In this document: positions 45,896-59,886 of the stretch, piece by piece
Layout of the letters: the number at the start of each line of letters is the position of its first letter
Position numbering within the stretch: position 1 is the first letter of the stretch
Source of the DNA: Cunninghamia lanceolata
Taxonomy: Eukaryota; Streptophyta; Pinopsida; Cupressales; Cupressaceae
DNA length: 64,000 bases
NCBI GenBank assembly: GCA_027924645.1
Contig: BSBN01001807.1
Span: 10,124,001-10,188,000, forward strand
Reading direction: 5' to 3'
The notes under the pieces: generated by a model
Databases searched by the model: none
What the model saw: the letters and a program-made list of their open reading frames with translations, nothing else
What the model was told of the DNA's origin: nothing
Position numbers and translations under genes: made by a program

Positions 45896-46878
45896 TGTAG
45901 ACACCTAAAAATGTCTCGATCACCAAACTGACTCCCGATATCCCTAATCATGTCAATTCCCTGCCTAAACCAATTAATTAAATTTTATTTAATTAATTAA
46001 ATCTTCATTTCCCCATTTCTCATCAATTTACCCTAGATAATTGAATTAATTTCATTAATTCAATAGTTTCAAACCTAGCCAAATGAATTTAGTAAATATG
46101 CAATATTTACTAAATTATTTTTCCCTTTTTGCCACTAAACCCAATTAATTAGTTAAAATCATATTAACTAATTAATTTAACCCCACTTATTCTAGACTTA
46201 GGGTTAATTAAATAAAATCAATATTAATTAACCTTAATCCCTCATTTGGGTGGTTAAACCTAGTTTAACCCACTCTCCCACATTTCCCAAATAAATAAAT
46301 GGGAATAAATCTACCTAAAATCCCACATCACAATAAAAAAATACCCTTCCCATGCCTATGCCTCTGTTTCCCCCCAAATGAATTTTTAATTCATTTACAT
46401 CTTCCCCCATGAATCTTTTATTTGGGGAATAATCTTCTCCCATAACTTTCCTCTTCCCCAAAATGAATAAAAGAATCACTTTTATTTATAACCATCCATT
46501 CCCCTAGATTAGATCTAGGCCCTCCATGTCATCTCCATTCTCCACCCTTGATCTTTCTAAGCATTCTCCACCCTTGGATCAAGAATCCTTCCAAAAGTCT
46601 ATAAATAAGACCTCTCCCAAGCCATTTGAGGGGATCAAGTCTATGCAAAGTAATAATGCCAAAATCACTCTTGAGCTAGGATAGTGAGTTACACAACTTG
46701 AATGAACATTTCACATTGAAATCCATTTGTCTAGGGATCATCTTGGTCTTAGGAGCTTGTTTGGGTGCAAAGGCTCCTTCTTCCCTTGATGGGATTAGAT
46801 TTGTATTTGTGAGGTATAATCTTATGTTTTATTGCATTTGGTTTTATGTTTTTCCCTCATTTGCTCTTCTAATCTACA
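45896..46878 (+). repeat. 3' LTR of Gypsy element G
   Basis: Pairs with 20171-21100. Its extra length comes from about 9 bp near the start (aaaatgtct) and a roughly 40-bp local duplication near 46528-46575 around ctccacccttg. TATA box at 46600-46607. Confidence 0.95.
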
Positions 46879-46883
46879 GAGAC

Positions 46884-48471
46884 AACCTTGGGGCCCCGAG
46901 TGATTCTAGACACAAGGTGAAGTTGTGTTTTCTTGATCGCTTATGCCACATCTCTTCAATGGACTAGTGTTCATGGACTTGTGCCTCGTAGTACCTTGTG
47001 TATATTGGGGACTCCCTAGAGAACTCATAAATCATAGATAAAACCTTTTGGTCGATCTCTTAGTGTGGTGTAGGGTTCGGCTGATCAAGCTTGATGTTAG
47101 TCACCATGTTCCTCATTGAATGGATATAAAATTCTTCTTTGGGTACGGTATCAAACTCTCCAGGGAAAAGGGATACTTGGTGCGACACTTTTATCCCTAG
47201 CTAATCCCTCTAAAAGGTGTTCCTAATTAGGTAGGAACATTGAGAGGAATTGACTGTGGGCCTCCACTAAGAATCAATCCCATTTGATTAATTCTAAGTT
47301 TGTTAATGTGCTTGGCATGTCTTCTATGTGCTAAACCAGTACAAGCTAATAAGCCTTTGTCACCTTGAAAAGTCACACTCATCTATCGTGTCTTTATGCT
47401 TGTATTTCTCTTGCCAAATCCTACAAAATCTGCACAAAACATACAACCAAACTTAGAAATGCGCTTATGACTACCTCTAGGCTCCTTTGTTCCAAGTTGT
47501 TGCGCCCTTGTTTCTAGTTGAAGTGCATTTGTGACATGTTGGCTCGCCCTTTACTACAACTTTCTCCCTTTGTCTAAAGCAAAACTATAGGCATCCAAAA
47601 TTGAATCTGTAGCTTTTGAGCTTACTATAAGCTATCAAACAGTGACCTGGTACCATCATACTGCTTCACCATAATCATCCCATTGTCATGCAAGCCCTCA
47701 ACCTTACCTTTTGCATCCATAACCAAAATATCCTCAACCACTATCACCCCCATCAATTTGGATTTGGGCTTTAGAGTACTTATTAATCCTTTTGGCCAAC
47801 CATCATTTACCTTGGACCTAATCATTTGTCAATCCAAACATCAACCTATTCAAAATATTTATAAAATTAACCAATCCAAAATCAAAATTGCTAAAGCCTA
47901 GCCTAGATTTTCTCATCCATTCATCCTCAAAACTTGCAATTTGCTTGAAGAATTTGTCTCCCTCAAGTAAGGTGTTAAGTCATCCTAGGGATCAATTAGC
48001 TTAGGAGCTTTGACTACTCTTGAGTTAGTGGATCCTTATCCTATCTTGTTTTTCTTGGGACCTCATCTACCAGGAGTAGAAGAAGATAATCATTATTCCT
48101 TTTGTTGCTTAGGAATTTATCAACCCTAAGTAGTGAAGGGGATATTATCCTTGTGAACAACAAAATATCTATGTAAAAACTTGAACCATTTTTGGTTCCA
48201 TCCCTATACCACATCCCATCCTTTTCAACATCCTTTCTTTATCATCCCTTTGTCATCATTTCGGTCCAAAATCCTATCATTAAGGCCATAATCTAAAACA
48301 TATCTGATTTCCAAGTCCAAACACTTTTCCAAATTAATCCATCCTCAAATTTGATCTTTTTCATCCCATACCCAATTTCCAATTTCCAAACACTTATCCA
48401 AATTAATCCACGCTCAAAACATTTGATCCTACCATCCCTTTCATCCCATATCTTAGGTCACTTTTCTTTGT
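46884..48471 (+). other. Leader of element F, second part
   Basis: Continues 20165 once element G is removed. No gene seen; AT-rich sequence that leads directly to the gag ATG at 48472. Confidence 0.6.
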
Positions 48472-50760
48472 ATGCCCTTAACAAGGTTACAAGCAAAGAA
48501 AATAGGGTCACGTCAACCTTTTGGGATGCCTAAAGAGTTTTGGAATCCAAATCCTCAAGGAGAAGGTGCATCTTCTCCTCCCCAAACACAACATGCTACA
48601 AATGAACCTAAGCAAGATCAGAAGATAAATAAATTTTCCAAAAATCCTGAATGCATGAATATGGTAGACTGAATCCTAAAATTTGATCCAAATCGCTACC
48701 TTTCCTATCTACTTCGATATGGAGCCCAATTGCCTAGTGACATGAACATCCCACAACAAAATCTGTCCACTTCAAACACCATAGGGGATCCTAACCCCAA
48801 CCTTCCTAAGACTAATCCCCCAACAACCAAAACATGCCATCCTCATCCCAAATAACTAGCATCCCCATTTCACAAGTTCCTATAGATATTCTAATAACAC
48901 AAACCTATCTAGCACCACCACAAGCATCCCACAACTTGACCCCAACACTATAGCATTCTTATCCCAATTCATGGCCCAACCCCTAATATCATCTACCCGT
49001 ACATCTATCCCCCTAAACAATACCGATACATCTATTCCATTAAACACAACATCATCTTTTACCCCACCCCTCAACTCTTAAAATCCCTCACCCAATAACT
49101 CCCACACACAAATTTCATCCTTCCTCCAACAACTTCTTGCCCAAAACCAAGCAAACACAACTCCAACACCACCCACTTTTGACTTGGCACAAAAAATCCA
49201 TGACATAACCAAAAGGCTAGATGACATACAAAATGGACACAAGAAGAAGCAATAGTCCTTTAAAGATATATGCCCCTATCCTTTCGATAGATCTATTATC
49301 ATGACCCGCTTCCCCCTGAATTTTGAAACACCCAAATTTGACAAGTATAATGGGAAGGGTGATCCTAGAGAACACTTAAGGGAATTCTACATTGTTTTCT
49401 TTGACATCGTTTACAATGATACTTATCTTATTTGACTATTCCCTAGAAGCTCAGGAGGACAGGCTATAGAGTGGTTCTCCCATTTACCTCATGGCATCAA
49501 AACATTTAGTGAACTCATGGAGAAATTTGTCAACCATTTCTCCTACAATATCAAACATGAGGTATGAATGACGGACCTTTGTGACACCAAACAAAGGAAT
49601 GGATAACCCTTTGCATCCTTCTTGCAATGATGGAGAATCTTTGAAAGTAACCTCCCATGGCCCATCCCTGAGAAGCAACTTATTAACATGTTTGTGCAAA
49701 ACCTAAACCAAGATATGGAATTTCACCTTCAAATTCAATGTGCCTCTACCTTTGAGGAAATTATTGAAAAAGGCACAACCGTTGAGAAATCCCTAATTGC
49801 CAAAGGGGTGGTTAAAATTTACAAAAATAAATGCAACAATAATAACACCACCAAATCTAATGACAAACCCCGATTTTGGGCAAAGAACTAAAGCGTCATC
49901 AATGATGGTGTCACGGATGTTAAGAATGTACAAAATGCACAAGCACCTACACAATCTCAAACCTAATCCAACAACAACATAAGCGTATACCTATGGGCCA
50001 ACCCAAACAAAGATCTATGCGTAGATGAAAATTCACCCCATTGGGGGAACTAGTAGAATCCATTTTGCACAAGTTGGTCCAAGCAACCTTAATCAAGCTC
50101 CCTGCCATTAGGCCCTATGATGATAATCAGTTTAAGCCCGCATGGTTCAATGAAAATGCTTATTGTGAATACCATAGGATCAAGGGTCATAAAACATCTG
50201 ATTGTATGAGATTGAAAAATTGCATACAAGACCTTATTGATATAGATGAATTTTTTATCAATGATTCTCCTAATCGATCACCAAATGAAGATCTAGGTGC
50301 ATACAAAGATCCTCTTCTTGATCATGGTAAAGGGAAGTCTTCCAATCCAAACAACACCAATAATGTTAATGTGCCTTCTTCTTCTTATGATTCTATTATG
50401 GGCCATATAGAAAAATGTTCCCATCATGTAGCCACCATTACCTTCAAATCAAAATCTCCTAATTGTGTCGTTACCACATGTTGTGGTCACATTACTCTCT
50501 AAGAAGCCCCATCTTCATCCAAAACCCTCACTACCTATGATATCCTTGATCACCTTGGAAAAACTCCTGCCCAAATTTCTATCTTGGAGTTGCTTCACAC
50601 CTCACCACTCCATAAGGATATCCTCGACAAAGCACTAAAAGAAACATGCATCCCAAATGACATCAAGGTCAATCAATTTCGAGCCATGATAGGACTCTTG
50701 TATTCACAACATCACTTGATATTCTCAAAAAAAAGATCTACCAACATCTAACCTATGCCA
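48472..50760 (+). pseudogene. gag: Gag of Tat element F, heavily decayed
   Basis: ATG at 48472 begins MPLTRLQAKKIGSRQP, as in element G. TGA after 66 codons, then many stops and some frameshifts. The Gag core is still clear: NFETPKFDKYNGKGDPREHL near 49320, LFPRSSGGQAIEWFSHLP near 49440, INMFVQNLNQDMEFHLQIQC near 49685. The zinc-finger-like YCEYHRIKGHKTSDCMRL is near 50160. An eight-A run near 50730 marks the passage to the protease, at the same place as the six-A run of G. It has the same Gag plan as G but a much poorer frame. Confidence 0.85.
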
Positions 50761-53700
50761 TAACGATGCTTTACACATTGAAGTCCATGTCCACAAACAT
50801 ATAATCAAATGAGTCCTAGCAGATGATGTATTTAGCTTAAACCTTTGTACTCTCAAATTAATAAAGCAATTGAGATATTCTAATGGTGTCGTAGATTATC
50901 ATAAAAGGGATATGATGACACCAAGCATAAATTAGAAGGAATAATCAAGCTACCTATTCAAGTGGGACCTATGATTCTAGAAACCACATGTCAAGTCCTT
51001 GACCTTGACCTCCCATATAACATTCTCCTTGACTGCCCAAGGAATCATACTATGCAATCCATCCCATCTACATTCCATTAATGTCTTAAATTTCCACAAT
51101 GGAATAGAAGTCACCATATATGTCGATCCTCGCTCTTCCAATATTGAAAATTCTTGGAAGGCCAATACAAAATTTTTAATTAATGTGCCATCAATGATGT
51201 TGTCAAACCATCCCCATATTATGTCGACCCATCCACACTCGCATCATCCTTCGACTCACAATCCTCCATCCCCGAGGTCAAGGTGAAAGTGAGTGACATA
51301 GGTTGTGGTGAGTAGACCTACATGGTACCTTTTGTGTAGGGCAACTACCACAATCTCCTAAATCATATGGAAAATCAAAACCTTCCAATGAGGTAGCTAC
51401 AGTGGTCATAAAGTGTAAACCCAAAACCTTTGAACGTTGGGGTGTATTAGACAAAGAATCTCTTGAAGATGTTTCCTCGTGGCTCTATCGAGATACAGAA
51501 GACCAAGTCACACCCCTACCCATGAAAAATATGGTGTTGGCCTACGTATTGTTAAGAACATGGGATACAAGGGTCATGGTGGATTAGACTACATGAACAA
51601 GGCTCTGTTGAACCCATCAAAGTAACACTAAAGTATCATCACCAAGGCCTTGGGTTTGGATCACATGAGCCTGTATCTTTAGAACTTGAATGTATACTTA
51701 GCAAGGTGACCAAAGCCTTTCTCTCCATTGAGTGCACCAATGGAGGGACCTACAAAGACTCCTTCAAACATATTGCTGACCTCTTTCAAGAAATGTCCAT
51801 TTGCACCATACATAGACTTTCATCCGTGCCATCCACATCCAACGATCTTCCCCTCGTATATCCCCAGCTCATAGATTGGGACCAACAAGGGCCTCCCATC
51901 CTCAATACCATCCAAAATGATGAGGCCATCACAAAAATAATGGGAATAAGATAAAACATACCTTTGGGAGATCATAAAGCAGGGTATGTAATTAAGTTAG
52001 ACACAACTTCATACTTCAGGGAGACCGCCAAGTTCCTTGGTTCTAGAAGTGAAAATATAAAAATAATAATATCCCCTAGTAAAACCACCATGTGACACTT
52101 TTGTATGACAAAAAAAAGTAAAAATAAAGGATGTATCCCCTGGTGAAAACCTCTCCAAGGTGCTAGAAGATGAGGAACTTGACCCCCCTGATGTATCAAA
52201 TTATTAACAAGAGAAAACTACAATCTTAGTTGAAGAAGCACAAAAATTGAATTTGGCAACAGAAAGACACACCTAAAATCACCTTCATGGAAACATCATT
52301 AACCCCATCAGTGCATATAGACTTCTTGCCATTCTTCAGAGAAAGAGCTCAAAATTTTGCATGGTCGTATGCTGACATGCTTAGTTTAGATCTGTCACCA
52401 ATAGTACATCATCTCACAATTTATCTAGATGCCAAACGAGTAAAACATAAGCTTAGAAAAATACATCCTCAGATGGCACTTTTGGTCAATGTTGACCTTC
52501 AAAAACTACTAGAAGTCAGATTCATTCGCCTAATTGATTATCCTTAATGGGTGTCAAATATAGTTCTATTAGCAAAGGTCATTGGGGGCAAGTGTGTTTG
52601 CACATATTTTTGCGATCTTACACAAAGCATGTCCTAAAGATGACTTCCCATTGCCAAACATCGACATTATAGTAGACCTAACTACTGGACATGAGATGTT
52701 ATCTCTTATGGATGGATTTTCTAGGTACAATCAAATCCAAATTGCCAAGAAACATCAACACAAGACCTCTTTTATATGTGCTTGGGGTACCTACTATTGG
52801 CAGGTCATGCTTTTTGGCCTTAAAAATGCTGGGGCCACCTATCAATGCACCATGACAATTTTTTTTCATGATATGTTGCACAAGATCATGGAGGATTATG
52901 TTGATGACTTCCTAGGAAAGTCAAAAACAAGATAATGCCACCTTCATGTTTTAGCAAACATCTTTGATCACCTAGAATAATATCAAGTGTGCCTAAATCC
53001 CAAAAAGTGTGTCTTCAGGGTTACATCTAGCAAACTCTTGGGTTACGTAGTATTCAAAAGAGGCATTGAAGTGGACCCATCTAAAGTTAAAGCTATAGTA
53101 GAATTGCCTTCTCCAAAGAATTTGAAGCAGTTGCATAGCCTCTAAGGTAAACTCCAATCCATAAGACACTTCATAGCACAATTAGTAGATAAATGCCATC
53201 CATTTCAACATCTCCTTCATAAAAATATGGAATTCAAATGGGATTCAAATTGTCAAAAAGCATTTGATCAACTGAACGACTATCTAGTATCACTTCTTGT
53301 ATTGATGCCATCTATTGTAAGACAACCCCTATGATTGTACATCTCTTCCACTTCAGTAGCAGTAGGAGCACTATTAGCTCAACATGATGATACAAGAAAA
53401 TAAAGTGCCATATATTACATTGGTCGTACTCTAGTGGGTTATGAGCTTAACTACACATCAATTGAGCAAGAATGCTTGGTTGTCATCTTTAGTTCACATA
53501 AACTCTGATACTACATGCTCAGTCATAAAACCAAGCTCATTCCAAGATTGATACACTTAAGTACCTCTTGTCCTTGAAGCTGTTCTTATAGGTTGCATGG
53601 ATAAATGGGTCATGATAGTTATAAGTGAATTTAACATTGAGTACATGGACTCCAAAGCCATCAAGGGACATGTGATAGTTGATCAACTAGTGGATGCACC

Positions 53701-55514
53701 TATACCTACTGAACATCTGCTAATCTTAGAGTTTCCAGATAAAGCCATTTTTTTGTCATACCTCCCACAACTTGGAAAATGTACTTTGATGGATCCTTTA
53801 GACATCATGGTTCTAGAGTTGGGATCATATTCATCACATGGCAAGGAGATTGTATCCTGAAATCTTACAGGATAGCATTTTTGTGCACCAATAACATTGC
53901 AGAGTATGAAGCTCTCATCACTATATTGAAAATGGTCATCTCATGGAAAATCATTGAATTGCATGTTTATGGAGATTCACAACTAGTCATCAAACAAGTT
54001 AATGATGAATACCAAAGAGAAGATGACAAGTTGCTTCCATATAAGAAAATGGTAGATGATTTCAAGAAGTACTTTTCAGACATCCAATCGAACAAGTACC
54101 TAGACTCATAAATAAAGTTGTTGATGCAATGGCTACCATTGGATCTCTCCTAGACATGCTGTAGAACATCCATCAGTGTGAATTTTTGGTAGAACAACTG
54201 CTTATCCCTAATTATGATGTACCAATTAATGAACTGGTATGCGAGATTGTTGGTCCCAACACCCATAGTATCAGGATGTCTACACCAATCTTCGCGATAA
54301 CACCCTTTCATCCAACCTTTCCAACAACCAACATTGTACTTTCATTCGTCAATCCTCCTGTTTCACCATCCTAGGTGATACCCTATACCGAAGGAGTCTC
54401 GATGGTACCCTCTTGAGGTGTTTGAACATGAAAGAAGCCCAAACTACCTTATGAGAGGTGCATGAGGGTATCTGTCATGCTCACTCTAGTGGTACCACCC
54501 TTGTAAAGAAAATCTTAAGAATAGGTTACTACTAGCCAACAATGGAACATGATGGTTATCAGTTTGTAAAAAAGTGTCTCCAATGCTAGTAGCATGACGA
54601 CTTAATCCACACACCATCACAAGAGTTGCAACCTATTACTACTCCTTGGCCTTTTTCACAGTGGAGGCTAGACCTCGTTGGAAAAATTCACCCTCCATCC
54701 TGCAATGGCCACAAGTTTATCATAAACGCCACTAAGTACATTACAAAGTGGGTTGAGGCCATTCCCCTTACCTACATCACCAACAAACAAATATCAAAGT
54801 TACTATATCATTTGTCGGTATGGTATTCCACAAGCCATCATCACCGATAATGGTAAATCATTCAAGAACCAAGATGTCCACCACCTTTTCCACCAATTCC
54901 AAATCCAACATCATTTCTCCACTCCATATTACCCTCAAGGTAATGATTAAGTTGAGCCCTCTAACAAGACCATTCTTAGAATCCTAAAGAAGACGATCAA
55001 TGAAGTTGGTTGTGATTGGCACCTCCAACTCAGCTCCGCCCTATGGGCCTACCATACCAACATCTGCACACCTACAGGACCCACCCCATATTCCCTTGTC
55101 TTTGTCTTTGAATCCATTTTTCCAATCAAGGTCAAGCTCCCCTCTTTAAGATTATCTCTACAAAATCTCATTGATGACGAGGAGTATCGTGTTGTATGGT
55201 TGCATGAACTGGAACTTCTAGATGAGAGGCAACTAAATGCTTTGAACCATCTACAAGCTTATCAAAATTGCCTCCATCGTAGCTACAACAAAAAGATCAA
55301 GACCTGTCACTTTGAGATTGGTGACCTTGTGTTAAAAGAGAATCAAAAGAATTTGCAAGATCAAGACAAGAAAGGAAAATTTGAACCTAATTGGTTGGGA
55401 CCTTTTGTTATCATTGCCAATTATGGGTCATGAGCTTATTAGCTAGCAACACCAGAGGGCCAGCCTTTGGAAGAGCCAATGAACATCATATAGCTCAAGA
55501 AGTTCTATGCTTGA
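50761..55514 (+). pseudogene. pol: Pol of element F, heavily decayed (PR, G-patch, RT, two RNase H, IN)
   Basis: Recognisable pieces in the same order as in G: protease region ending DLDLPYNILLDCPRNHTMQS near 51000; G-patch remnant VKNMGYKGHGGL near 51553; RT with PNIDIIVDLTTGHEMLSLMD near 52660, MLFGLKNAGATYQCTM, and EDYVDDFLGKSKT (YVDD catalytic pair kept) near 52890; first RNase H near 53340-53620; second RNase H KCTLMDPLDIMVLEL/TNNIAEYEALIT near 53780-53920; integrase HHCC EVHEGICHAHSSGTTL near 54460, core AIITDNGKSFKNQDV near 54835 and YYPQGND (the Glu region is damaged). The end reads KFEPNWLGPFVIIANYGS near 55380 and stops at 55512. Dozens of stops and shifts; dead copy. Confidence 0.85.
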
Positions 55515-56495
55515 CCCATTGGAGTATCCCAATTAGCAAAAAAATAAAAAAATCAAGAAAAAATACAAAAAAATTAAAAACATACAAAAAAATTGAGTTG
55601 CAATAAAATGTCGAATGGTGAAAACCACTTTGGTGGCACCCTAGATATGTACCATGGTGAAAACATCTTTACAAGTGCCATGTGTAGAGGCTGCATCCAC
55701 CATCTACTAGGTCCTTGTTCCACATAAATAAAAAATCCATTTTTGTCCTTCACTTTTTCCATCACCTAATGTCACCCTATCATGGCTTGATTTGGTATTC
55801 ATTCATGTCATCCCCTACATCCATTCCATTTCTTTACCGTCATACCATATTGGGGGCAAGTACCTGAACCTACATGCGGATTGGATCTTTGTATGTGTCT
55901 TATGGACCTTCATACAATTACATCTTATACATTCCATAGTAAACACATTGTCACATCTCATAATAAACACATTTTCACTTCCCATAGTAAAAAAAAACTT
56001 TTCATATCATATCCAATCACACACCCATTCCATAATAAAACACTTGACACTCAAACAAACAAAAACACCAACCATTTAACACCTAGAACAGAAATCACAA
56101 GCATTAGCCCACATTTCGAAACAATAACTAGCCACATTACCTATTGTTGCATCATTTCTTATCAAATCTCATCCTGCCTTTCCCAAGGATATATCGTTCC
56201 CATAACATGCATTTATCCAGTAGCATCCACTCGTTGGCAGAAGATATAATGGTTGTGTGACTTGTATCGTCATTTGGTCTTTTGGTCTTTTGTTTTCTTG
56301 ATTTATCTTTTCTATCCCCTTTTCATGCTTCTACAAGACCACCTAGATCCATTCATATCTCCATTAATGTGGCATAGTGTTTGGCCCTCTCCCCAATCTC
56401 CCCATCATTGGTACCTCCCCAATAACATGAGCAATCTCCCCATCATCCCCTCCTGGTACCTATGCTTGTACTTGCACCACTATCTGTGTGAGAGC
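55515..56495 (+). other. 3' region of element F before the antisense ORF
   Basis: No gene. Two TGGTGAAAAC stem-loop-like copies just after pol (about 55613-55641 and 55651-55683), at the same place as in G. Then AT- and C-rich sequence. Confidence 0.5.
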
Positions 56496-57930
56496 CTACA
56501 CTTGAGCCAGTGCACTATTCCTCTCTGCAGTAACTTGTGCATGGAGCCCCTGCACTTGCTCTAGCTCTCTTTGTAGGTTTCCCCGCTCCGCCCGCACATC
56601 CTCTATATCATCCTCCTCCTCCACCTCCATATTCTCTACATCTACCTCTGGGGCATCTACCTCTGCCTGTGGATCATCTCCCTTGCATCCTCCATCCCCC
56701 CACCTCCTCAATCTCCTCCTCCCCATCCACTACTCCTTGTCCCGCATCCAGTCGACACCTCACACGTCTACCTTGAAAAGCTACTACCACTTGTTCTGCT
56801 CACCTCTGGGAATAGTAAGCCAGATTGGATCATGTGTCACTCACCATACATCATACTCAGGTGTAGTACTCACATCCTCTATGGATGCACTTGGTGGTAC
56901 CTATCATATGGGTACTAGTGCCTAAAAATATGCCAAAGCAAGTGCAGGATCTAGTGCCACACCCCATGGACCAACCTCTTGTGCTACTTGTGGGAAGATA
57001 GCCTCGTGATGTGGCTCAAGTTGTTGCTCCCTACTACCTTAGTACTCTCTCTAGCATGTATCTCTCGATGATATGCTCCATTCACCCCATGATATATTGT
57101 GTCTGTTGCACATAAGAGAGCTGCTCATCGTCTCCCTCCCATACCTTGCAGGGCCACCATGGTCTCCATATCATAGAATCTAGATAATCCAGTACCTCAT
57201 CCAGTAATCCATGTCTCCCAGGTTCTTGTAATGTAGGATCCTAGCATAGCATTGAACATAAGGGAAACCCACACCTCTCCCACAATTTGCAAGAGGCCGT
57301 GTGACGACAATATGCTCCCATGCCCAAATATGCAAGAGTGTAACATCGCAGTCGATGTTCCACACCCCTCGATACACAATGCTATGCATATCCTGATATA
57401 GGTGGGAAAGAACGCAAGGACCCCGAGAAAATACCTCTCCATCCAACATCCTCTCTAGTACATCTCCCCATTAGGTCGCGAAGTATCATGCACATCTCCC
57501 AGGAACTAGAATCCCTAAGATCAACCCAACTAAAAATAGTGGCATCAAGGCATCTACCGAAACCTGTGACAAATCCAGCTGAGTCCCCTCAAAAGGAAGA
57601 TCATCACTCAAGAATATGCACTCCAGTGCCTCATTGCCTATCGATAATTCATATCTCACAAGTGAACTATGAATGGGGATCCATCATATCCTATAGACAT
57701 CCTCTAATGTGACAGTCATCTCGTCTATCGGGAGGAGGAAGGTGCTCCTCTCGCTCTGCCACCTCTCCACTAATGTCGTCATCATGGTTGTATGCGCTTG
57801 AATATCACGCATGTAAGAAACATACAACATCTAAATTGTTGCTAACCACTCCATGCCCACATCTGTGAAGCTCATCATGTATCTCATCGTCCAGGGATGC
57901 CTCTCCCATGAATCTATAGCTAACAATTGT
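56496..57930 (-). pseudogene. Antisense ORF of element F: plant mobile domain plus coiled coil
   Basis: Minus-strand counterpart of 42784-44778. PMD signatures: TTLVERWQSERSTFLLPIDE and EMTVTLEDVYRI near 57780-57690, VFSRGPCVLSHLYQDMHSIV near 57430, VTLLHIWAWEHIVVTRPL near 57340. An acidic linker follows (EVEEEDDIEDV) and a coiled coil (VRAERGNLQRELEQVQGLHA) near 56590. Several stops. The start is uncertain; PMD-like codons reach back to about 57930. That two different elements keep the same domains in the same antisense position argues for past selection. Confidence 0.75.
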
Positions 57931-57959
57931 GCCTACATCCATCCAAACCACAACATCAA

Positions 57960-58420
57960 CCTTTTCCAAAGAAAAAATTTCAACCTATTCTACATAGGCA
58001 ACCTTTTTGACAAAGGCGCGCCGATTCCCTACATAGGTGCCCTTTTTGGAGAAGGCACATCATTTCCTGCTAAAGGTGCACCTCCAAACTAAGACGCGTT
58101 GATCCCTAATGTAGGCGTGTCGACACAACACAAGCAAGCTGCTCTCCTACACAAGCACCCTTTTGGACAAAGGTGCATTGATGTCTGAAATAGGCACATT
58201 GATATAACATAACTGCACCCCTTATCTACAAAGGTGTGCCACTATACATAGACGTGCCATTTCTTAACCTAAGTTTTGAAAGTGACGACATAGGCACACT
58301 ATTTTAACACAAGTGTGTGGCTTGACAAAAGCACGTTGGAACTCAACGTCAGCGCGCCATTCGACAACAAAGGCATGCTTTCACCAAAGCGTGCCTACAT
58401 TTTGACCCACTTTACCTAGC
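57960..58420. repeat. GCGTGCC/GGCACGCC word array near the 3' end of element F
   Basis: Words such as ggcgcgcc, ggtgcacc, ggcgtg and gcgtgcc recur at short spacing, echoing the leader array (19005-19590) and the primer-site core ggcacgcc. No coding potential. Confidence 0.7.
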
Positions 58421-58942
58421 ATTTATGACCCCCTAAGCCTAGCCTAGTCTACCTAAAAGCCAACAGGAATAGAGTCTTACCGGTGTACCAACACTTGGAG
58501 CTCGTTGGAAGGTCCTGAATCGCTCTCTACAATGCTCATGTCGAGGAATGCAAAGCATGTTCACCATCATCTCTCTCTTCTCTCTATTCCGCCAAATATT
58601 GTGATTGCAAATGACTTGGAATGGGCCCCTTTGCCACTGTTTATAGTCCCCACAAACCCTAATTCTTCACCCACAACCCTAATTTTTCGCCCCCATTCTT
58701 CATTTTAGCTCCCTTTTCACCCAATTTTCTTCATGTCAACCTATTTCTTCTCCCACATCATGTTTTTAACACTAAACCTTTCTTTCAAGGGTTCGCTCAA
58801 TTTTTTTTTTTGACCAACTTCTCAAGGGGGCATACCTCCTCCTTCCTTCATCCCCTCTTCAGTCGATTGGGGCAAAAATCCACTTTCTTCAATATGACAC
58901 CACACCTGTTTAGTTACGAAAACATATCAAATAGGGTTAAAA

Positions 58943-59881
58943 TGGACACCAGAAAATGGCCATACGTCCACCATCATTTTCGACATCATCCTAACACCAC
59001 TTTCATCCTAAAACATCCCCCTTAACCACTTAATTAAATAAATTTATATTTATTTAATTTAGTTATTTAATCCATTTTCCCTATCTTTTAGATTCATTAA
59101 ATAAATTCATTTTATTTATTTAATTAACCCTTTAGCCCCTTTTCATCTAAATTAATTAACTAACCTTTCTTATCCATCACCTAAAATTAATTAAATAAAT
59201 TTCACTTTATTTAATTAATTCATCCCACTAACTTTCCTACAATCATGATTAATTAAATAAATCCCATTTAATTAATCTTGAACTCCATTTAACCCCTCTC
59301 TAACAATTAATTAAAATAATTCCTATTATTTAATTAATTGTCCTACCACTTGTCCTCATCCTCACTCACCTCACAAATAAAATAAATTTAAAATTCCCAC
59401 AAAAGGACAAAATAAAAAAAGTCAACTCACCTTTCAATCTCCACCCTTCATTTCAAAATTCATCTTTCAATCTCCACCATTCACATGAAGATGCCCTAGG
59501 AATCAATCTTAAACATCGACCCTTTCTCCCACCTCTTAATCTCATCCATCGATTCCACCTCTCATTTCTATTTGACCTCAGCGCCTCTCAATCTCAACCC
59601 TCCAATCCATCTCATCTCCAATCTATAAATAAACCCTCCTCATAGCCATTTTCAACACATCATTTCTAATAACCATATGCTATCCAAATATTTGCTCATT
59701 TGCCTCCATTAGACCTAGGGTTTATGTTAGTTTTGTGAGAGCAATCCATATTCCATAACATCATTTTGAGTATAGCTAGGATTGCAGGTGGGTGCATGCT
59801 TCATCAACTCTATTGTGAAGGTATAATGTTTTTTTTGGTTTATCTTTCATTGTATTTACCTTGTGTTGTTTTCTTACCTTC
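58943..59881 (+). repeat. 3' LTR of Gypsy element F
   Basis: Pairs with 17901-18919; start eroded to TGGACACC (two bases shorter than TGTAGACACC). Inverted repeats persist, for example 15-bp arms with loop tttcac near 59186-59221. TATA box at 59624-59631. The polypurine tract before it (aatagggttaaaa) is degenerate. Confidence 0.88.
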
Positions 59882-59886
59882 AAACA

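Larger units (their letters stand above)
20171..46878 (+). mobile_element. Tat-lineage Ty3/Gypsy element G (inside F, hosts element H)
   Basis: Target duplication GAGAC at 20166-20170 and 46879-46883; LTRs 20171-21100 and 45896-46878. Excluding H it is about 18.7 kb, large even for this lineage. LTR differences by eye number about twenty, roughly 2%, apart from two small insertions in the 3' copy. The element has gag, protease, G-patch, RT, RNase H, a second RNase H (cut by H), integrase, and a 6.3-kb 3' region holding an antisense ORF with a plant mobile domain. Several in-frame stops make it non-autonomous today. Confidence 0.96.
17901..59881 (+). mobile_element. Tat-lineage Ty3/Gypsy element F (old, hosts element G)
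   Basis: LTRs at 17901-18919 and 58943-59881, near-identical target duplications AACAT (17896-17900) and AACAC (59882-59886). Without nested G it would be about 15.3 kb. Order: LTR, primer site, leader (interrupted at 20170 by G and resumed at 46884), gag, protease, RT, two RNase H domains, integrase, long 3' region with an antisense PMD ORF, LTR. Numerous stops and shifts in every domain, plus clear LTR divergence, make it older than G. A second RNase H after the RT-linked one is the mark of the Tat lineage. Confidence 0.9.
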
